The notes beneath the pieces are model-generated. The model did no database searches and was not told the DNA's origin. It was given only the letters and a program-made list of their open reading frames with translations. A DNA stretch of 64,000 bases, taken from contig VYCW01000077.1 of assembly GCA_009843735.1 (NCBI GenBank), positions 1 through 64,000 on the forward strand, written 5' to 3'. This DNA comes from Acidimicrobiaceae bacterium (GTDB taxonomy: Bacteria; Actinomycetota; Acidimicrobiia; Acidimicrobiales; Aldehydirespiratoraceae). This document shows positions 31,221-40,468 of the stretch, piece by piece. The translations under genes and the position numbers were made by a program. Within the stretch, counting starts at the first letter, position 1; the number at the start of each line of letters is the position of its first letter.

Positions 31221-32861
31221 ATGAAGAATCACTCGCGCCTATGGCTGATCCTCGGCGCCCTGCTTGCCTTCGCCCTAGTGGCTACGGCCTGCGGCGACGA
31301 CGAGCCGGCCGTGGTGGACACCAGCGCCGCCGATGCGGCCGCTGCCGCGGCTCAGGCTGAGGCCGACGCGGCCCAGGCTGAGGCCGACGCGGCCGCGGCT
31401 GAGGCTGCCCAGGCTGAGGCCGATGCGGCTGAAGCGGCCGCTCAGGCTGCCGCGGCTCAGGCTGAGGCCGACGCGGCTGCCGCCAGAGCAGCCGAAGCCG
31501 AAGCGGCGCTCGCGGCTGCCATGGCCGAGGGCGAGGGGGCGGTCGACCCAGAGGTCGTCGCCGAACTAGAGGCCCAGATGGCCGAGGCCCAGGCTGAGGC
31601 CGACGCGGCTGCCGCCAGAGCGGCCGAGGCCGAGGCGGCGATGCAGGAGATGGAGATGAGCCTCGCCGGCAGCGTCGTCACCATTCTCGGTCCCGAGACC
31701 GGGTCCGAGGCCGAGGGCTTCCTGGCCGGTTTCGAGCCGCTGCGTGAGCGCACCGGGATCGTCGTCCGGTACTCGGGCACCCGCGACGCCACCACCGAGC
31801 TGAACCTGGCGGTGGAGGCCGGCGACCCGCCCGACATCGTGATCATCCCGCAGCCCGGCCGGATCCTCCAGTTCGGCGAGTCCGGTGACGCGGTCGCCAT
31901 CCCCGACTCGATCATGGCCAACATCGGCGGCTCCTACGACCAGTTCTGGTTCGACCTGGCCACCACGGGCGGCAACGTCTACGGCGTGCCCAACAAGGGC
32001 GACGTGAAGAGCCTGGTGTGGTACAGCCCGCAGGGCTTCGCCGACAACGGCTACGAGATCCCGCAGACCTGGGCCGAGCTCGAGTCGCTCATGGAGCAGA
32101 TGAAGGGCAACGGCCAGACCCCGTGGTGCGTCGGCATCGAGTCCGGCGCGGCCACCGGCTGGGCCTTCACCGACTGGATGGAGGACATGATGCTCCGCCT
32201 CCACGGGCCCGCGGTCTACGACCAGTGGGTGAGCCACGAGATCCCCTTCAACGACCCCAGGGTCGTCGAGGTGGCCGAGTTCGTCGGCAACATCTGGTTC
32301 GCGGAGGGCAACGTGAGCGGCGGCCGCGACCTGATCTCCCAGCGCAGCTTCCGCGAGATGGCGGCGGCCCACCTGAACGGCGAGTGCATGATGCACCGCC
32401 AGGCCAACTTCGCGGGCGCCCACTACCTCGAGGCAGGCGCGTCGTCGCTCGGTCCCGACGGCGACGTGAACGTGTTCTACCTGCCGACCATCAGCGCCGA
32501 GTTCGGCACCGTGGTGCTCGGCGCGGGCACCCATGCGGTGGCCTTCACCGACAAGCCCGAGACCCTGGCGGTGCTGGAGTACATCGGCACGGCCGAGTAC
32601 GCCAACGCCCGCATCGCGTCCGACAAGGGCGGCTTCCTGTCGCCCAACCGCGACCACGACACGTCGCTGTACAGCTCCTCGTTCGACCGGGCCCTCGCTG
32701 AGATCCTGGTCAGCGCGAACCCGTTCCGCTTCGACGCCTCGGACCTGATGCCGGGCGAGGTCGGTGCGGGCGAGTTCTGGCGGTCGGGCACCGACTACGT
32801 GTCGGGCTCCAAGACCGCTCAGGAGTTCGCCGACGACACCGAGGACGCCTGGCCGTCCTGA
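31221..32861 (+). CDS. Sugar ABC transporter substrate-binding lipoprotein with Ala/Glu-rich coiled-coil-like stalk
   Basis: Lipobox VATACGDDE, ~115-aa AQAEADAA-type stalk, then family 1 SBP domain; ORF-track TTG start at 31197 overlaps the operator and is unlikely. Confidence 0.92.
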   Translation: MKNHSRLWLILGALLAFALVATACGDDEPAVVDTSAADAAAAAAQAEADAAQAEADAAAAEAAQAEADAAEAAAQAAAAQAEADAAAARAAEAEAALAAAMAEGEGAVDPEVVAELEAQMAEAQAEADAAAARAAEAEAAMQEMEMSLAGSVVTILGPETGSEAEGFLAGFEPLRERTGIVVRYSGTRDATTELNLAVEAGDPPDIVIIPQPGRILQFGESGDAVAIPDSIMANIGGSYDQFWFDLATTGGNVYGVPNKGDVKSLVWYSPQGFADNGYEIPQTWAELESLMEQMKGNGQTPWCVGIESGAATGWAFTDWMEDMMLRLHGPAVYDQWVSHEIPFNDPRVVEVAEFVGNIWFAEGNVSGGRDLISQRSFREMAAAHLNGECMMHRQANFAGAHYLEAGASSLGPDGDVNVFYLPTISAEFGTVVLGAGTHAVAFTDKPETLAVLEYIGTAEYANARIASDKGGFLSPNRDHDTSLYSSSFDRALAEILVSANPFRFDASDLMPGEVGAGEFWRSGTDYVSGSKTAQEFADDTEDAWPS

Positions 32862-32872
32862 CACCGCTCAGC

Positions 32873-32900
32873 GACGGGGGGCGCGCTGGCGCCCCCCGTC
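32873..32900 (+). terminator. Intercistronic perfect hairpin between SBP and permease
   Basis: GACGGGGGGCGC-GCTG-GCGCCCCCCGTC, 12-bp perfect stem. Confidence 0.8.
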
Positions 32901-32947
32901 CGCTACGGCGAACATAGATCACCGGTACCCGCAGCCCAGGGGGGTCC

Positions 32948-34570
32948 GTGGCCCAGTTGTTAACCATGCTCGTGAGCGTCGGCGGGGCGCTCCTGGTTTC
33001 GGCGGTGGTGTTCATCGGCGCGAACCGCGCCGTGGACAGTGTCCGGAGCCGCTGGCCCGCCTTCACGGCCTCGCTGGGCGTGCTCGCAGGCCTGCTCGTG
33101 GGCGCGGTGGTACAGCACAACGGTTGGCTGCCCCGCGGACCGGCCGTGGGAGGCCCCCTCAAGGAGGGTTGGCTGCTCATCGGTGCAGGCGGGATCGCGG
33201 GAGCGGCCGTCGGAGCCTTGATCGGCAAGCTGGCCCAGCCGGCCCTGACGCGCCGCTCGCACTGGGAAGAGCGCCTCCGACCCTGGGTGTTCGTCGGTCC
33301 GGCGCTGGTCTTCGTGGCCGGCGGGCTCGTCCTCCCCGGCCTGCGCACACTGTTCCTGTCGTTCAAGAACGGGACCCGGGGCCGCGAGCCCGGCTTCACG
33401 CTCGAGCACTACACCGACATCTTCACGAACCGGACCTTCTTCACCTTCGAGGGGTGGCCGTCCATCTTCACCGGCCGGCTCTTCATAGTCGGGCTGGCCG
33501 CCGCGGTCATCGCCGCGGCGGCCGCATGGGCGAGCTCGTCACTCATCGTCGGCGGGCCGGCGCGAGTGGCCGCGGCCACCCGGCTGATGCGGGCCCTCAA
33601 GGTCGTGGCGGTCCTGCTGGTGGTCGCCGTAGCGGTGGCGTTCATCGAGTCGCTGGTGCGCGAGCCCAACCGCTCCGAGATCATGGATGTGCTCACCGTG
33701 GTCGTGTCGAGCCGGATAACGCTGTGGATCGCGGTGGTCGCCGCCGCGCTGATCCTGACCGCCTGGCTCGCGGCGCGCGCCCGCGGCCATGAGGCGGAAC
33801 TCGACTGGGGAGCGCCGGCCGCGTCCTCGCTGGTGGTCGCGGCCTCCATCCTGATCGTGTTCGGTGCGCTGTCGACCCTCCGGGGCGTGGTCTGGAACAA
33901 CATCTGGTGGGTGGTGACGGTGGCCGGACTGTCCACCGTCCTCGGCCTACTGCTGGCCGTGCTGGCCGAGCGGGCCCGGGGAGAGCGGATCGGCAAGACC
34001 CTGATCTTCATGCCCATGGCCATCTCGATGGTCGGGGCGGCCGTCATCTGGGACTTCATGTACGAGGTGCAGCCCATGGGCAACCAGACCGGGCTGTTCA
34101 ACGCGGTCCTCCAGGGGCTCGGCTTCACGCCCCGCGGCTTCTTCATCAACGCCACGATGATCCCCTGGAACAACTTCTGGATCATGTTCATCATGGTGTG
34201 GATCCAGACCGGCTTCGCCATGGTCGTGCTGGCCGCAGCCATCCGGGCCGTCCCCGAGGAGCTCACGGAGGCGGCCGAGGTCGACGGGGCAAGCCGGGCA
34301 CAGGTCTTCTGGCGGGTGGTGATGCCCCAGATCAGGCCCACCATCATCGTGGTGGTCACCACCCTCATAGTGATCGTCACCAAGGTCTTCGACCTGGTCA
34401 AGGCCACCACCAACGGCGCCAACCGCACCAACGTGCTGGCCAACGAGATGTTCGACCAGCTCCGCGACCGCAACTTCACCTCCAGCAGCGCCTTCGCGGT
34501 CGTGCTGTTCGCCCTGGTGCTGCCGGTGATGATCTACAACATCCGCCGACTCCAGCGGGAGCTGGCGTGA
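32948..34570 (+). CDS. Sugar ABC transporter permease, extended (about 540 aa)
   Basis: EAAEVDGASRAQVFWRVVMPQIRPTI EAA loop; extra hydrophobic segments N-terminal to the permease core. Confidence 0.9.
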   Translation: MAQLLTMLVSVGGALLVSAVVFIGANRAVDSVRSRWPAFTASLGVLAGLLVGAVVQHNGWLPRGPAVGGPLKEGWLLIGAGGIAGAAVGALIGKLAQPALTRRSHWEERLRPWVFVGPALVFVAGGLVLPGLRTLFLSFKNGTRGREPGFTLEHYTDIFTNRTFFTFEGWPSIFTGRLFIVGLAAAVIAAAAAWASSSLIVGGPARVAAATRLMRALKVVAVLLVVAVAVAFIESLVREPNRSEIMDVLTVVVSSRITLWIAVVAAALILTAWLAARARGHEAELDWGAPAASSLVVAASILIVFGALSTLRGVVWNNIWWVVTVAGLSTVLGLLLAVLAERARGERIGKTLIFMPMAISMVGAAVIWDFMYEVQPMGNQTGLFNAVLQGLGFTPRGFFINATMIPWNNFWIMFIMVWIQTGFAMVVLAAAIRAVPEELTEAAEVDGASRAQVFWRVVMPQIRPTIIVVVTTLIVIVTKVFDLVKATTNGANRTNVLANEMFDQLRDRNFTSSSAFAVVLFALVLPVMIYNIRRLQRELA

Positions 34571-34601
34571 CCCCGGCGCGCGCCCCGCTCAGGGGGCTCC
34601 C

Positions 34602-35537
34602 ATGACCTCGCTGCAGGCCGCTTCGGCGCCCACCGGGCTCCGGCTGCGGCGCCTGGCCGCGGAGGCGCCCACCTGGGTGATGTGGCTGATCGTGGTCGTG
34701 TGGACCGTGCCGACCATCGGGCTGTTCGTCTCGTCGTTCCGCAAGGTGCGCGACATCGACTCGTCGGGATGGTGGACCGCCTGGAACGATCTCGACAACC
34801 TGACGCTCCAGAACTACCGGGACATCTTCCGTGAGTCCGCGGCCCAGCCTTCGATGTGGGAGTTCGCCCTCAACTCGGTGGCCATCGTCGTGCCGGCCAC
34901 GATCATCCCGATCGCGGTGGCGGCCTTCGCGGCCTACGGGTTCGCCTGGATGGACTTCCGAGGCCGCAACTGGCTCTTCATCGGGCTGGTGTCGATGATC
35001 GCGCTGCCCAACCAGATGGCGTTCGTTCCCCTTCTCCAGCTCTTCAACGGCGGCGCCCGGTTCACCATCCCCGGCGTCGACTGGACACTGGCGCTGCTGC
35101 CCGACGCGGGCATCGCCAACACTGCGGCCGCGGTCTGGCTCACCCACACCGCGTTCGGTCTGCCGCTGGCCGTGCTGCTGCTGCACAACTTCGTCAGCCA
35201 GCTGCCCCGCGACATCTTCGAGGCGGCCCGCATCGACGGGGCCAGCCATTTCACCATCTTCTGCCGGCTGGTCGTCCCGCTGGCCCGCCCGGCGCTGGCT
35301 GCGTTCGCGGTGTTCCAGTTCCTGTGGACCTGGAACGACTACCTGATCGCCTCGGTGTTCCTCAACGAGAACGAGCCGATGACCATCGCCCTGGTGAACC
35401 TGGTGGGCGAGCGCGGCTCCAACTTCCAGCTCCGCTTCGCCTCCGCGTTCGTGATCATGGTGGTACCGCTGATCGTGTTCTTCAGCCTCCAGCGGCACTT
35501 CGTGCGGGGCCTGCTGGCCGGTTCCGTCAAGGGATGA
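34602..35537 (+). CDS. Sugar ABC transporter permease
   Basis: EAARIDGASHFTIFCRLVVPLARPALAAF EAA loop. Confidence 0.93.
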   Translation: MTSLQAASAPTGLRLRRLAAEAPTWVMWLIVVVWTVPTIGLFVSSFRKVRDIDSSGWWTAWNDLDNLTLQNYRDIFRESAAQPSMWEFALNSVAIVVPATIIPIAVAAFAAYGFAWMDFRGRNWLFIGLVSMIALPNQMAFVPLLQLFNGGARFTIPGVDWTLALLPDAGIANTAAAVWLTHTAFGLPLAVLLLHNFVSQLPRDIFEAARIDGASHFTIFCRLVVPLARPALAAFAVFQFLWTWNDYLIASVFLNENEPMTIALVNLVGERGSNFQLRFASAFVIMVVPLIVFFSLQRHFVRGLLAGSVKG

Positions 35538-35565
35538 TCATGAGGCCGAGCTTGCGAGGCCGTGG

Positions 35566-35602
35566 CCCGAGCGGCCCGTGAGCGCAGCGAACAGGAGCGG
35601 GA
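35566..35602. repeat. Repeat family B core, copy B3
   Basis: CCCGAGCGGCCCGTGAGCGCAGCGAACAGGAGCGGGA between convergent genes. Confidence 0.85.
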
Positions 35603-35611
35603 GACGCGGGC

Positions 35612-36697
35612 CTACAGCACGTCGGCTATCGGCACCGGCGCTCCTGTGGTGATCGACCGGTGCCCGGCGACGCCCATGGCCACCGACAGCAGTCCTGCCG
35701 ACAGGCTGGCCCGCGACGACACCTGTCGGCCCTCCGCGTCGAGCGAGTTGACCGCCTCGAGGAAGCGCTGATGCTCGACGTAGCTGGAGCCGTGATGGAG
35801 GCCCTCGTAGGCGGCCGTGCTGGGCGCGGCGACGGTCCGCACGTCGCCGATCCCGTGGGTCCCCCTGATCCCGATCCGCACGATGTCGGACGGGACGCAG
35901 GCCTCGATCTTGCCCTCGTCGCCCATCACCGCGAACTCCTGCTGGTGGTGGGTGGCTTCGGCGAACATGCAAAGGTCGAGCAGGGCGCGGGCGCCGTCGT
36001 CGTAGTCGAGGACCACATATGCGCTGTCGATGATGTCGGGAGTGCTCCCGTTGTAGCGCTCGTCGAGATGGTTGACCAGCTGGCTGCCCGAGGCGTAGAC
36101 CCGCTCGGGCCTGCCCGCCATGACCTGGTTCATGAGGTCGAAGAAGTGGCAGCACTTCTCCACCAGCGTGCCGCCGGTGTTGGCGGCGAAGCGGTTCCAG
36201 TCCCCGACCTTCTCCAGGAACGGGAAGCGGTGCTCGCGCAGCGACACCATGCGCACCCGGCCCGCGGTGCCGGCCCGCACCTCGTCGATGAGACGCGCGA
36301 ACGGCGCCATGTAGCGGTACTCCAGACCCACCCAGACCAGCCCCCGGTGATCGGCGGCCGCGGTGAGAACCCTCTGGCAATCGGCCACGGTGGTGCACAG
36401 AGGCTTCTCCACCAGCACGTGCAGATCGGTGCCGAGAACGTCGTCGAGCACAGCCGCATGGGTCATGTTCGGCGTGGCGATCACCAGCGCGTCGCAAAGG
36501 CCGGCATCGATGAGGTCGCGATGGCCGCTGAACCGGGCCGCGGCCGGCGCGAGCTTCGAAGCCTCCTCCAGCGAGGGCGGGTGCGGATCGGCCAGTGCCG
36601 TGACCCGGGCGCCGGGCAGGCGCGAGAGGTTGGCGATGTGCTCGCGGCCCATCATCCCGGTGCCGATCACGCCGCAGCGCAGTTCGGGCCCGCTCAT
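35612..36697 (-). CDS. Gfo/Idh/MocA-family oxidoreductase
   Basis: CGVIGTGMMGREHIANL, EKPLCTTVADCQRVL. Confidence 0.93.
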   Translation of the reverse strand: MSGPELRCGVIGTGMMGREHIANLSRLPGARVTALADPHPPSLEEASKLAPAAARFSGHRDLIDAGLCDALVIATPNMTHAAVLDDVLGTDLHVLVEKPLCTTVADCQRVLTAAADHRGLVWVGLEYRYMAPFARLIDEVRAGTAGRVRMVSLREHRFPFLEKVGDWNRFAANTGGTLVEKCCHFFDLMNQVMAGRPERVYASGSQLVNHLDERYNGSTPDIIDSAYVVLDYDDGARALLDLCMFAEATHHQQEFAVMGDEGKIEACVPSDIVRIGIRGTHGIGDVRTVAAPSTAAYEGLHHGSSYVEHQRFLEAVNSLDAEGRQVSSRASLSAGLLSVAMGVAGHRSITTGAPVPIADVL

Positions 36698-36770
36698 CCG
36701 ACTTTCCTATCCCAGTCGCGGCGTGGCCCGGAACTTCGGGTGTCGCGGCTCTCGCAGATGGAGTGATCGA

Positions 36771-37676
36771 GTGACATCAAGACTCACAGACCCTAATCGT
36801 CGCCCGCTCGGTCGGGATTTCCAAGTGGGGCCCCTCGGCGTCGGCTGCTGGAGGCTCGTGGCCCGGCCCGAGGACGAGTTGAGGGCGGTGGTCGAGACCG
36901 GACTGGACCTGGGCATGAACCTGGTCGACACCGCCGACATCTATGGGCTCGGATGGGGCGGTCAGGCCTTCGGCGAGGCCGAGGAGAACCTGGGGCGCAT
37001 CCTCGCCGGTGCTCCGGGTCTGCGCGACCGGATGGTGCTGGCCACCAAGGGCGGCATCATCCCGACAGTCCCGTACAACTCGGGCCGCGACGCGATCACC
37101 GCAGCCTGCGAGGCGTCGCTTCGCCGCCTGCGCACCGACGTGATCGACCTGTACCAGATCCATCGCCCGGACATGCTGACACACCCGGCGGAACTGGCCG
37201 GGTCGCTCGACGACCTGCGGGCCGCGGGCAAGATCCGCGAGGTGGGCGTCTCGAACTTCACCCCGAGCCAGTACGAGGCTCTGGCCGCCCACCTGCCGTT
37301 CCCGCTGGCCAGCTCCCAGCCCGAGTACTCCGCCGCGCACCTGGCGCCCCTGCGCGACGGCACGTTCGACCTGTGCATGCGAGACGGGGTGCTGCCGCTG
37401 GCATGGAGCCCGCTGGGCGGAGGCCGCCTGGCCGACGGTTCAGGCGTGCGAGCCGAGCTGCTGGCCGTGCTCGACCGTCTCGCAGAGCGCGAGGGAGTCG
37501 ACCGGGCCACGCTGGCGGTGGCGTTCGTGCTGGCTCATCCGTCCAGGCCGGTGGCCCTGCTGGGCACCCAGCGCCCCGGCCGGCTCGCCCAGCTGGCCGG
37601 CGCCACGGGCGTGCACCTCGACCGCAGCGACGTGTACGACGTGATCGAGGCCTCGGAGGGGGCACGGCTGCCATGA
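36771..37676 (+). CDS. Aldo/keto reductase
   Basis: NLVDTADIYG, LATKGG, DVIDLYQIHRPD, REVGVSNFTPSQYEAL. Confidence 0.93.
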   Translation: MTSRLTDPNRRPLGRDFQVGPLGVGCWRLVARPEDELRAVVETGLDLGMNLVDTADIYGLGWGGQAFGEAEENLGRILAGAPGLRDRMVLATKGGIIPTVPYNSGRDAITAACEASLRRLRTDVIDLYQIHRPDMLTHPAELAGSLDDLRAAGKIREVGVSNFTPSQYEALAAHLPFPLASSQPEYSAAHLAPLRDGTFDLCMRDGVLPLAWSPLGGGRLADGSGVRAELLAVLDRLAEREGVDRATLAVAFVLAHPSRPVALLGTQRPGRLAQLAGATGVHLDRSDVYDVIEASEGARLP

Positions 37677-38761
37677 ACGGAGACGGGACGAACGGAGCCG
37701 AACCCGCGGAGGTCGCCTGGTTCGGCGCCCTGTGCGACGACGACTACCGGCATCTGGGCGTGTCCGACCCGGATCTGGCCAGCAGCTGGGAGCACTGTCG
37801 CGACATCACCCTCGCGGCCGAGCGCAACGGCTTCGACAACATCCTGCTGCCCTCGGGCTACACGCTCGGCATTGACGCCACTGCCTTCGCGGCCGGGATC
37901 GCGCCCCTCACCGAGCGCATGCGGCTGCTGCTGGCGGTGCGGATGGGGGAGCTGTGGCTGCCGCAGCTGGCCCGCCAGATCGCCACCATCGACCGGATGC
38001 TCGGCGGTCGGCTCACCGTGAACATCATCTCCAGCGACATGCCCGGCGAGTCGCTGGAGTCGGCCCCCCGCTATCGCCGCACGCTGGAGTGGATGCACGT
38101 GCTGCGAGCCCTGCTCGACGGCCGGCCGGTGGACTTCCACGGCGAGTTCGTCGACCTCACCCTCGACCCGCCCCGAGCCCGGACCGTGTCGGGCCGCTGC
38201 CCGCTGTTCTACTTCGGCGGCTTCTCGGAGGCGGCCAAGGAGACCGCGGCCGAGGCCAGCGATGTGTTCCTGACCTGGCCCGACACCGTCTCCGGCGTCG
38301 CCGCCACCGTCGCCGACATGGAGGCCAGAGCAGACCGGCGCGGCCGGAAGCTGCGCTTCGGGTTGCGCAGCCATGTCATCGTGCGGGAGACGCCGGGAGA
38401 GGCCCAGGCGGCTGCGGCCGCACTTGTCAGCCGCCTGGATGACGAGGTCGGCGCAGCCATCAGGGGACGGTCCCTCGACGCGGTCTCGGTCGGGGTTCAC
38501 CGGCAGGCCGAACTCCGCGACCTGAGCGACACCGACGGTTACGTCGAGGCCAACCTGTGGACAGGCATCGGCCGGGCCCGCTCCGGCGCGGGGGCCGCCA
38601 TCGTCGGAGACCCGGACGAAGTGGTGGCCAAGCTGCAGGAATACCGCCGGGTCGGGATCGACGCGTTCATCCTGTCGGGATACCCGCATCTCGAGGAGTG
38701 CAGCCGGGTCGGGCACCACGTACTGCCCCGCCTGGACCACGGCCGACTCGCCCCGATCTAG
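37673..38761 (+). CDS. LLM-class flavin monooxygenase (SsuD-like)
   Basis: ERNGFDNILLPSG, LARQIATIDRMLGGRLTVNIIS, YFGGFSEAAKETAAEASDVFLTW. Confidence 0.88.
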   Translation: MNGDGTNGAEPAEVAWFGALCDDDYRHLGVSDPDLASSWEHCRDITLAAERNGFDNILLPSGYTLGIDATAFAAGIAPLTERMRLLLAVRMGELWLPQLARQIATIDRMLGGRLTVNIISSDMPGESLESAPRYRRTLEWMHVLRALLDGRPVDFHGEFVDLTLDPPRARTVSGRCPLFYFGGFSEAAKETAAEASDVFLTWPDTVSGVAATVADMEARADRRGRKLRFGLRSHVIVRETPGEAQAAAAALVSRLDDEVGAAIRGRSLDAVSVGVHRQAELRDLSDTDGYVEANLWTGIGRARSGAGAAIVGDPDEVVAKLQEYRRVGIDAFILSGYPHLEECSRVGHHVLPRLDHGRLAPI

Positions 38762-38814
38762 GACCGGGCTCCGCTTCGACATGACCGTCCCGGCTGTCAG
38801 TAGAGTGGCCGGAC

Positions 38815-38828
38815 TGTAAACGTTTGCG
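38815..38828. promoter_or_regulatory. LacI-type operator O2
   Basis: TGTAAACGTTTGCG, 12 bp upstream of the GTG start of the GH13 gene. Confidence 0.8.
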
Positions 38829-38840
38829 GAGGATTGCCAA

Positions 38841-40466
38841 GTGAGGGCCAGCACGTCTGAACAGGCCACTGCCGGGTTTGACAGAACCGAGCCCTGGTGG
38901 CGAGGAGCGGTCGGCTACGAGATCTATGTGCGCTCCTTCGCCGACTCGACCGGCGACGGGGTCGGCGACCTGGCGGGGATCACCGGCCGGCTCGACTACC
39001 TGAGCTGGTTGGGGGTCGACGCGCTGTGGCTGACCCCCTTCTACCCGTCACCGGGCCACGACCACGGCTACGACGTCAGCGACTATTGCGCGGTCTCTTC
39101 CCGCCACGGCACGCTCCACGATTTCGACGTGCTGGTGAGCGAGGCTCACCGCCGGGGCCTGCGGGTGATGGTCGACATCGTGCCCAACCACACGTCGATC
39201 GAGCACGAGTGGTTCGCGCGGGCCCGCCGAGACCAGGGGGGACCCGATCGGGACCGCTACCTGTGGGCCGACCCGACCCCCGACGGTGGGCCGCCCAACA
39301 ACTGGCTCAGTCACTTCGGCGGACCGGCCTGGACCCTCGACGAGGCCTCCGGTCAGTACTGGTGCCACCTCTTCCTACCTGAGCAGCCCGACCTCAACTG
39401 GCGGAACCCCACGGTGAGAGACGACTTCGACTCGATCCTGGAGTGGTGGATGGACCGGGGAGTCGACGGCTTCAGGGTCGACGTGGCCCATGGTCTCGTC
39501 AAGGACACCCAGCTGCGTGACAACCCCCAGATCGCGCCGGTCGTGCCCGGCATGGACCCCTTCGACGCCTTCAACGCGTTCGAGCATCGTCACGACATGG
39601 ACCAGTCCGAGAACGTCGAGATCTTCCGCCGCTGGAACCAGGTCTGCGCCCCCCGGCAGGCGATGCTGCTGGGCGAGGTCAACGCGCCCTGGCCCAACCG
39701 GATGGCCCGCTACGTCGGTGCGGGCGCGCTCGATCAGGCCTTCTTCCTGCAATCCGCCTTCCTGGGCTGGGACCCCGAGACTCTGCTGACGATGGTGCGG
39801 GTCATGCATGACGCCGCGCCCCACGGGATCTCCTGGGTACTGAGCAACCATGACCGCTCCCGGCCGGTCACCCGCTTAGGCGGCGGAGAGGCCGGCGTGC
39901 GCCGGTCCCTGGCCGTCAGCACCCTGTTCATGGCGCTCGGAGGCACTCCCTTCCTCTTCCAGGGCGAGGAACTCGCTCTGGCTGACGGAGTGCTACGGGA
40001 TTATCACGACCCGGTGTCGGTCAGGAACGATGGCGCGACCAGCGGCCGCGACGGGTGCCGGACGCCCATGCCCTGGGACAGCAGCGCCCAAAACGGCTTC
40101 TCAGCGGGCGATCCGTGGATCGACTCCGAGCCCCGCCTGCCGGAGCAGACCGTCGCCGGCCAGCAGGCCGATCCCGACGCGCCGGTGCATCGCTACCGCA
40201 GCCTGCTGGACGTGCGGCGGCAGCATCCCGACATGTGGCGGGCCCCACTCGAGTGGATTGAGACGGCGAACCCGCAGGTGGCCGCCCTGCGGCGAGGCAC
40301 CATCGCAGTGGTCGCCAACCTGTCCGAGCGTCGCACCAGCGTCCGCCTGGGCTCACCCGGATGGGAACCCGCCTTCACCAGCCAGCAAGGCAGCCGCTTC
40401 GACACGCCGGCCCACGACACAGTCTCCGTCCCGCCCGAGACGACCATCGTGCTAACCCGCGAATGA
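38841..40466 (+). CDS. GH13-family alpha-glucosidase
   Basis: YEIYVRSFADSTGDGVGDLAGI, MVDIVPNHTS, GFRVDVAHGL, LLGEVN, SWVLSNHDRSR conserved regions. Confidence 0.95.
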   Translation: MRASTSEQATAGFDRTEPWWRGAVGYEIYVRSFADSTGDGVGDLAGITGRLDYLSWLGVDALWLTPFYPSPGHDHGYDVSDYCAVSSRHGTLHDFDVLVSEAHRRGLRVMVDIVPNHTSIEHEWFARARRDQGGPDRDRYLWADPTPDGGPPNNWLSHFGGPAWTLDEASGQYWCHLFLPEQPDLNWRNPTVRDDFDSILEWWMDRGVDGFRVDVAHGLVKDTQLRDNPQIAPVVPGMDPFDAFNAFEHRHDMDQSENVEIFRRWNQVCAPRQAMLLGEVNAPWPNRMARYVGAGALDQAFFLQSAFLGWDPETLLTMVRVMHDAAPHGISWVLSNHDRSRPVTRLGGGEAGVRRSLAVSTLFMALGGTPFLFQGEELALADGVLRDYHDPVSVRNDGATSGRDGCRTPMPWDSSAQNGFSAGDPWIDSEPRLPEQTVAGQQADPDAPVHRYRSLLDVRRQHPDMWRAPLEWIETANPQVAALRRGTIAVVANLSERRTSVRLGSPGWEPAFTSQQGSRFDTPAHDTVSVPPETTIVLTRE

Positions 40467-40468
40467 AG

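Noticed and set aside
31330-31660. Tandem DNA repeats in the SBP gene as a CRISPR or satellite array
   Set aside because: Units are in frame, encode Ala/Glu heptad-like sequence and lack regular unique spacers.
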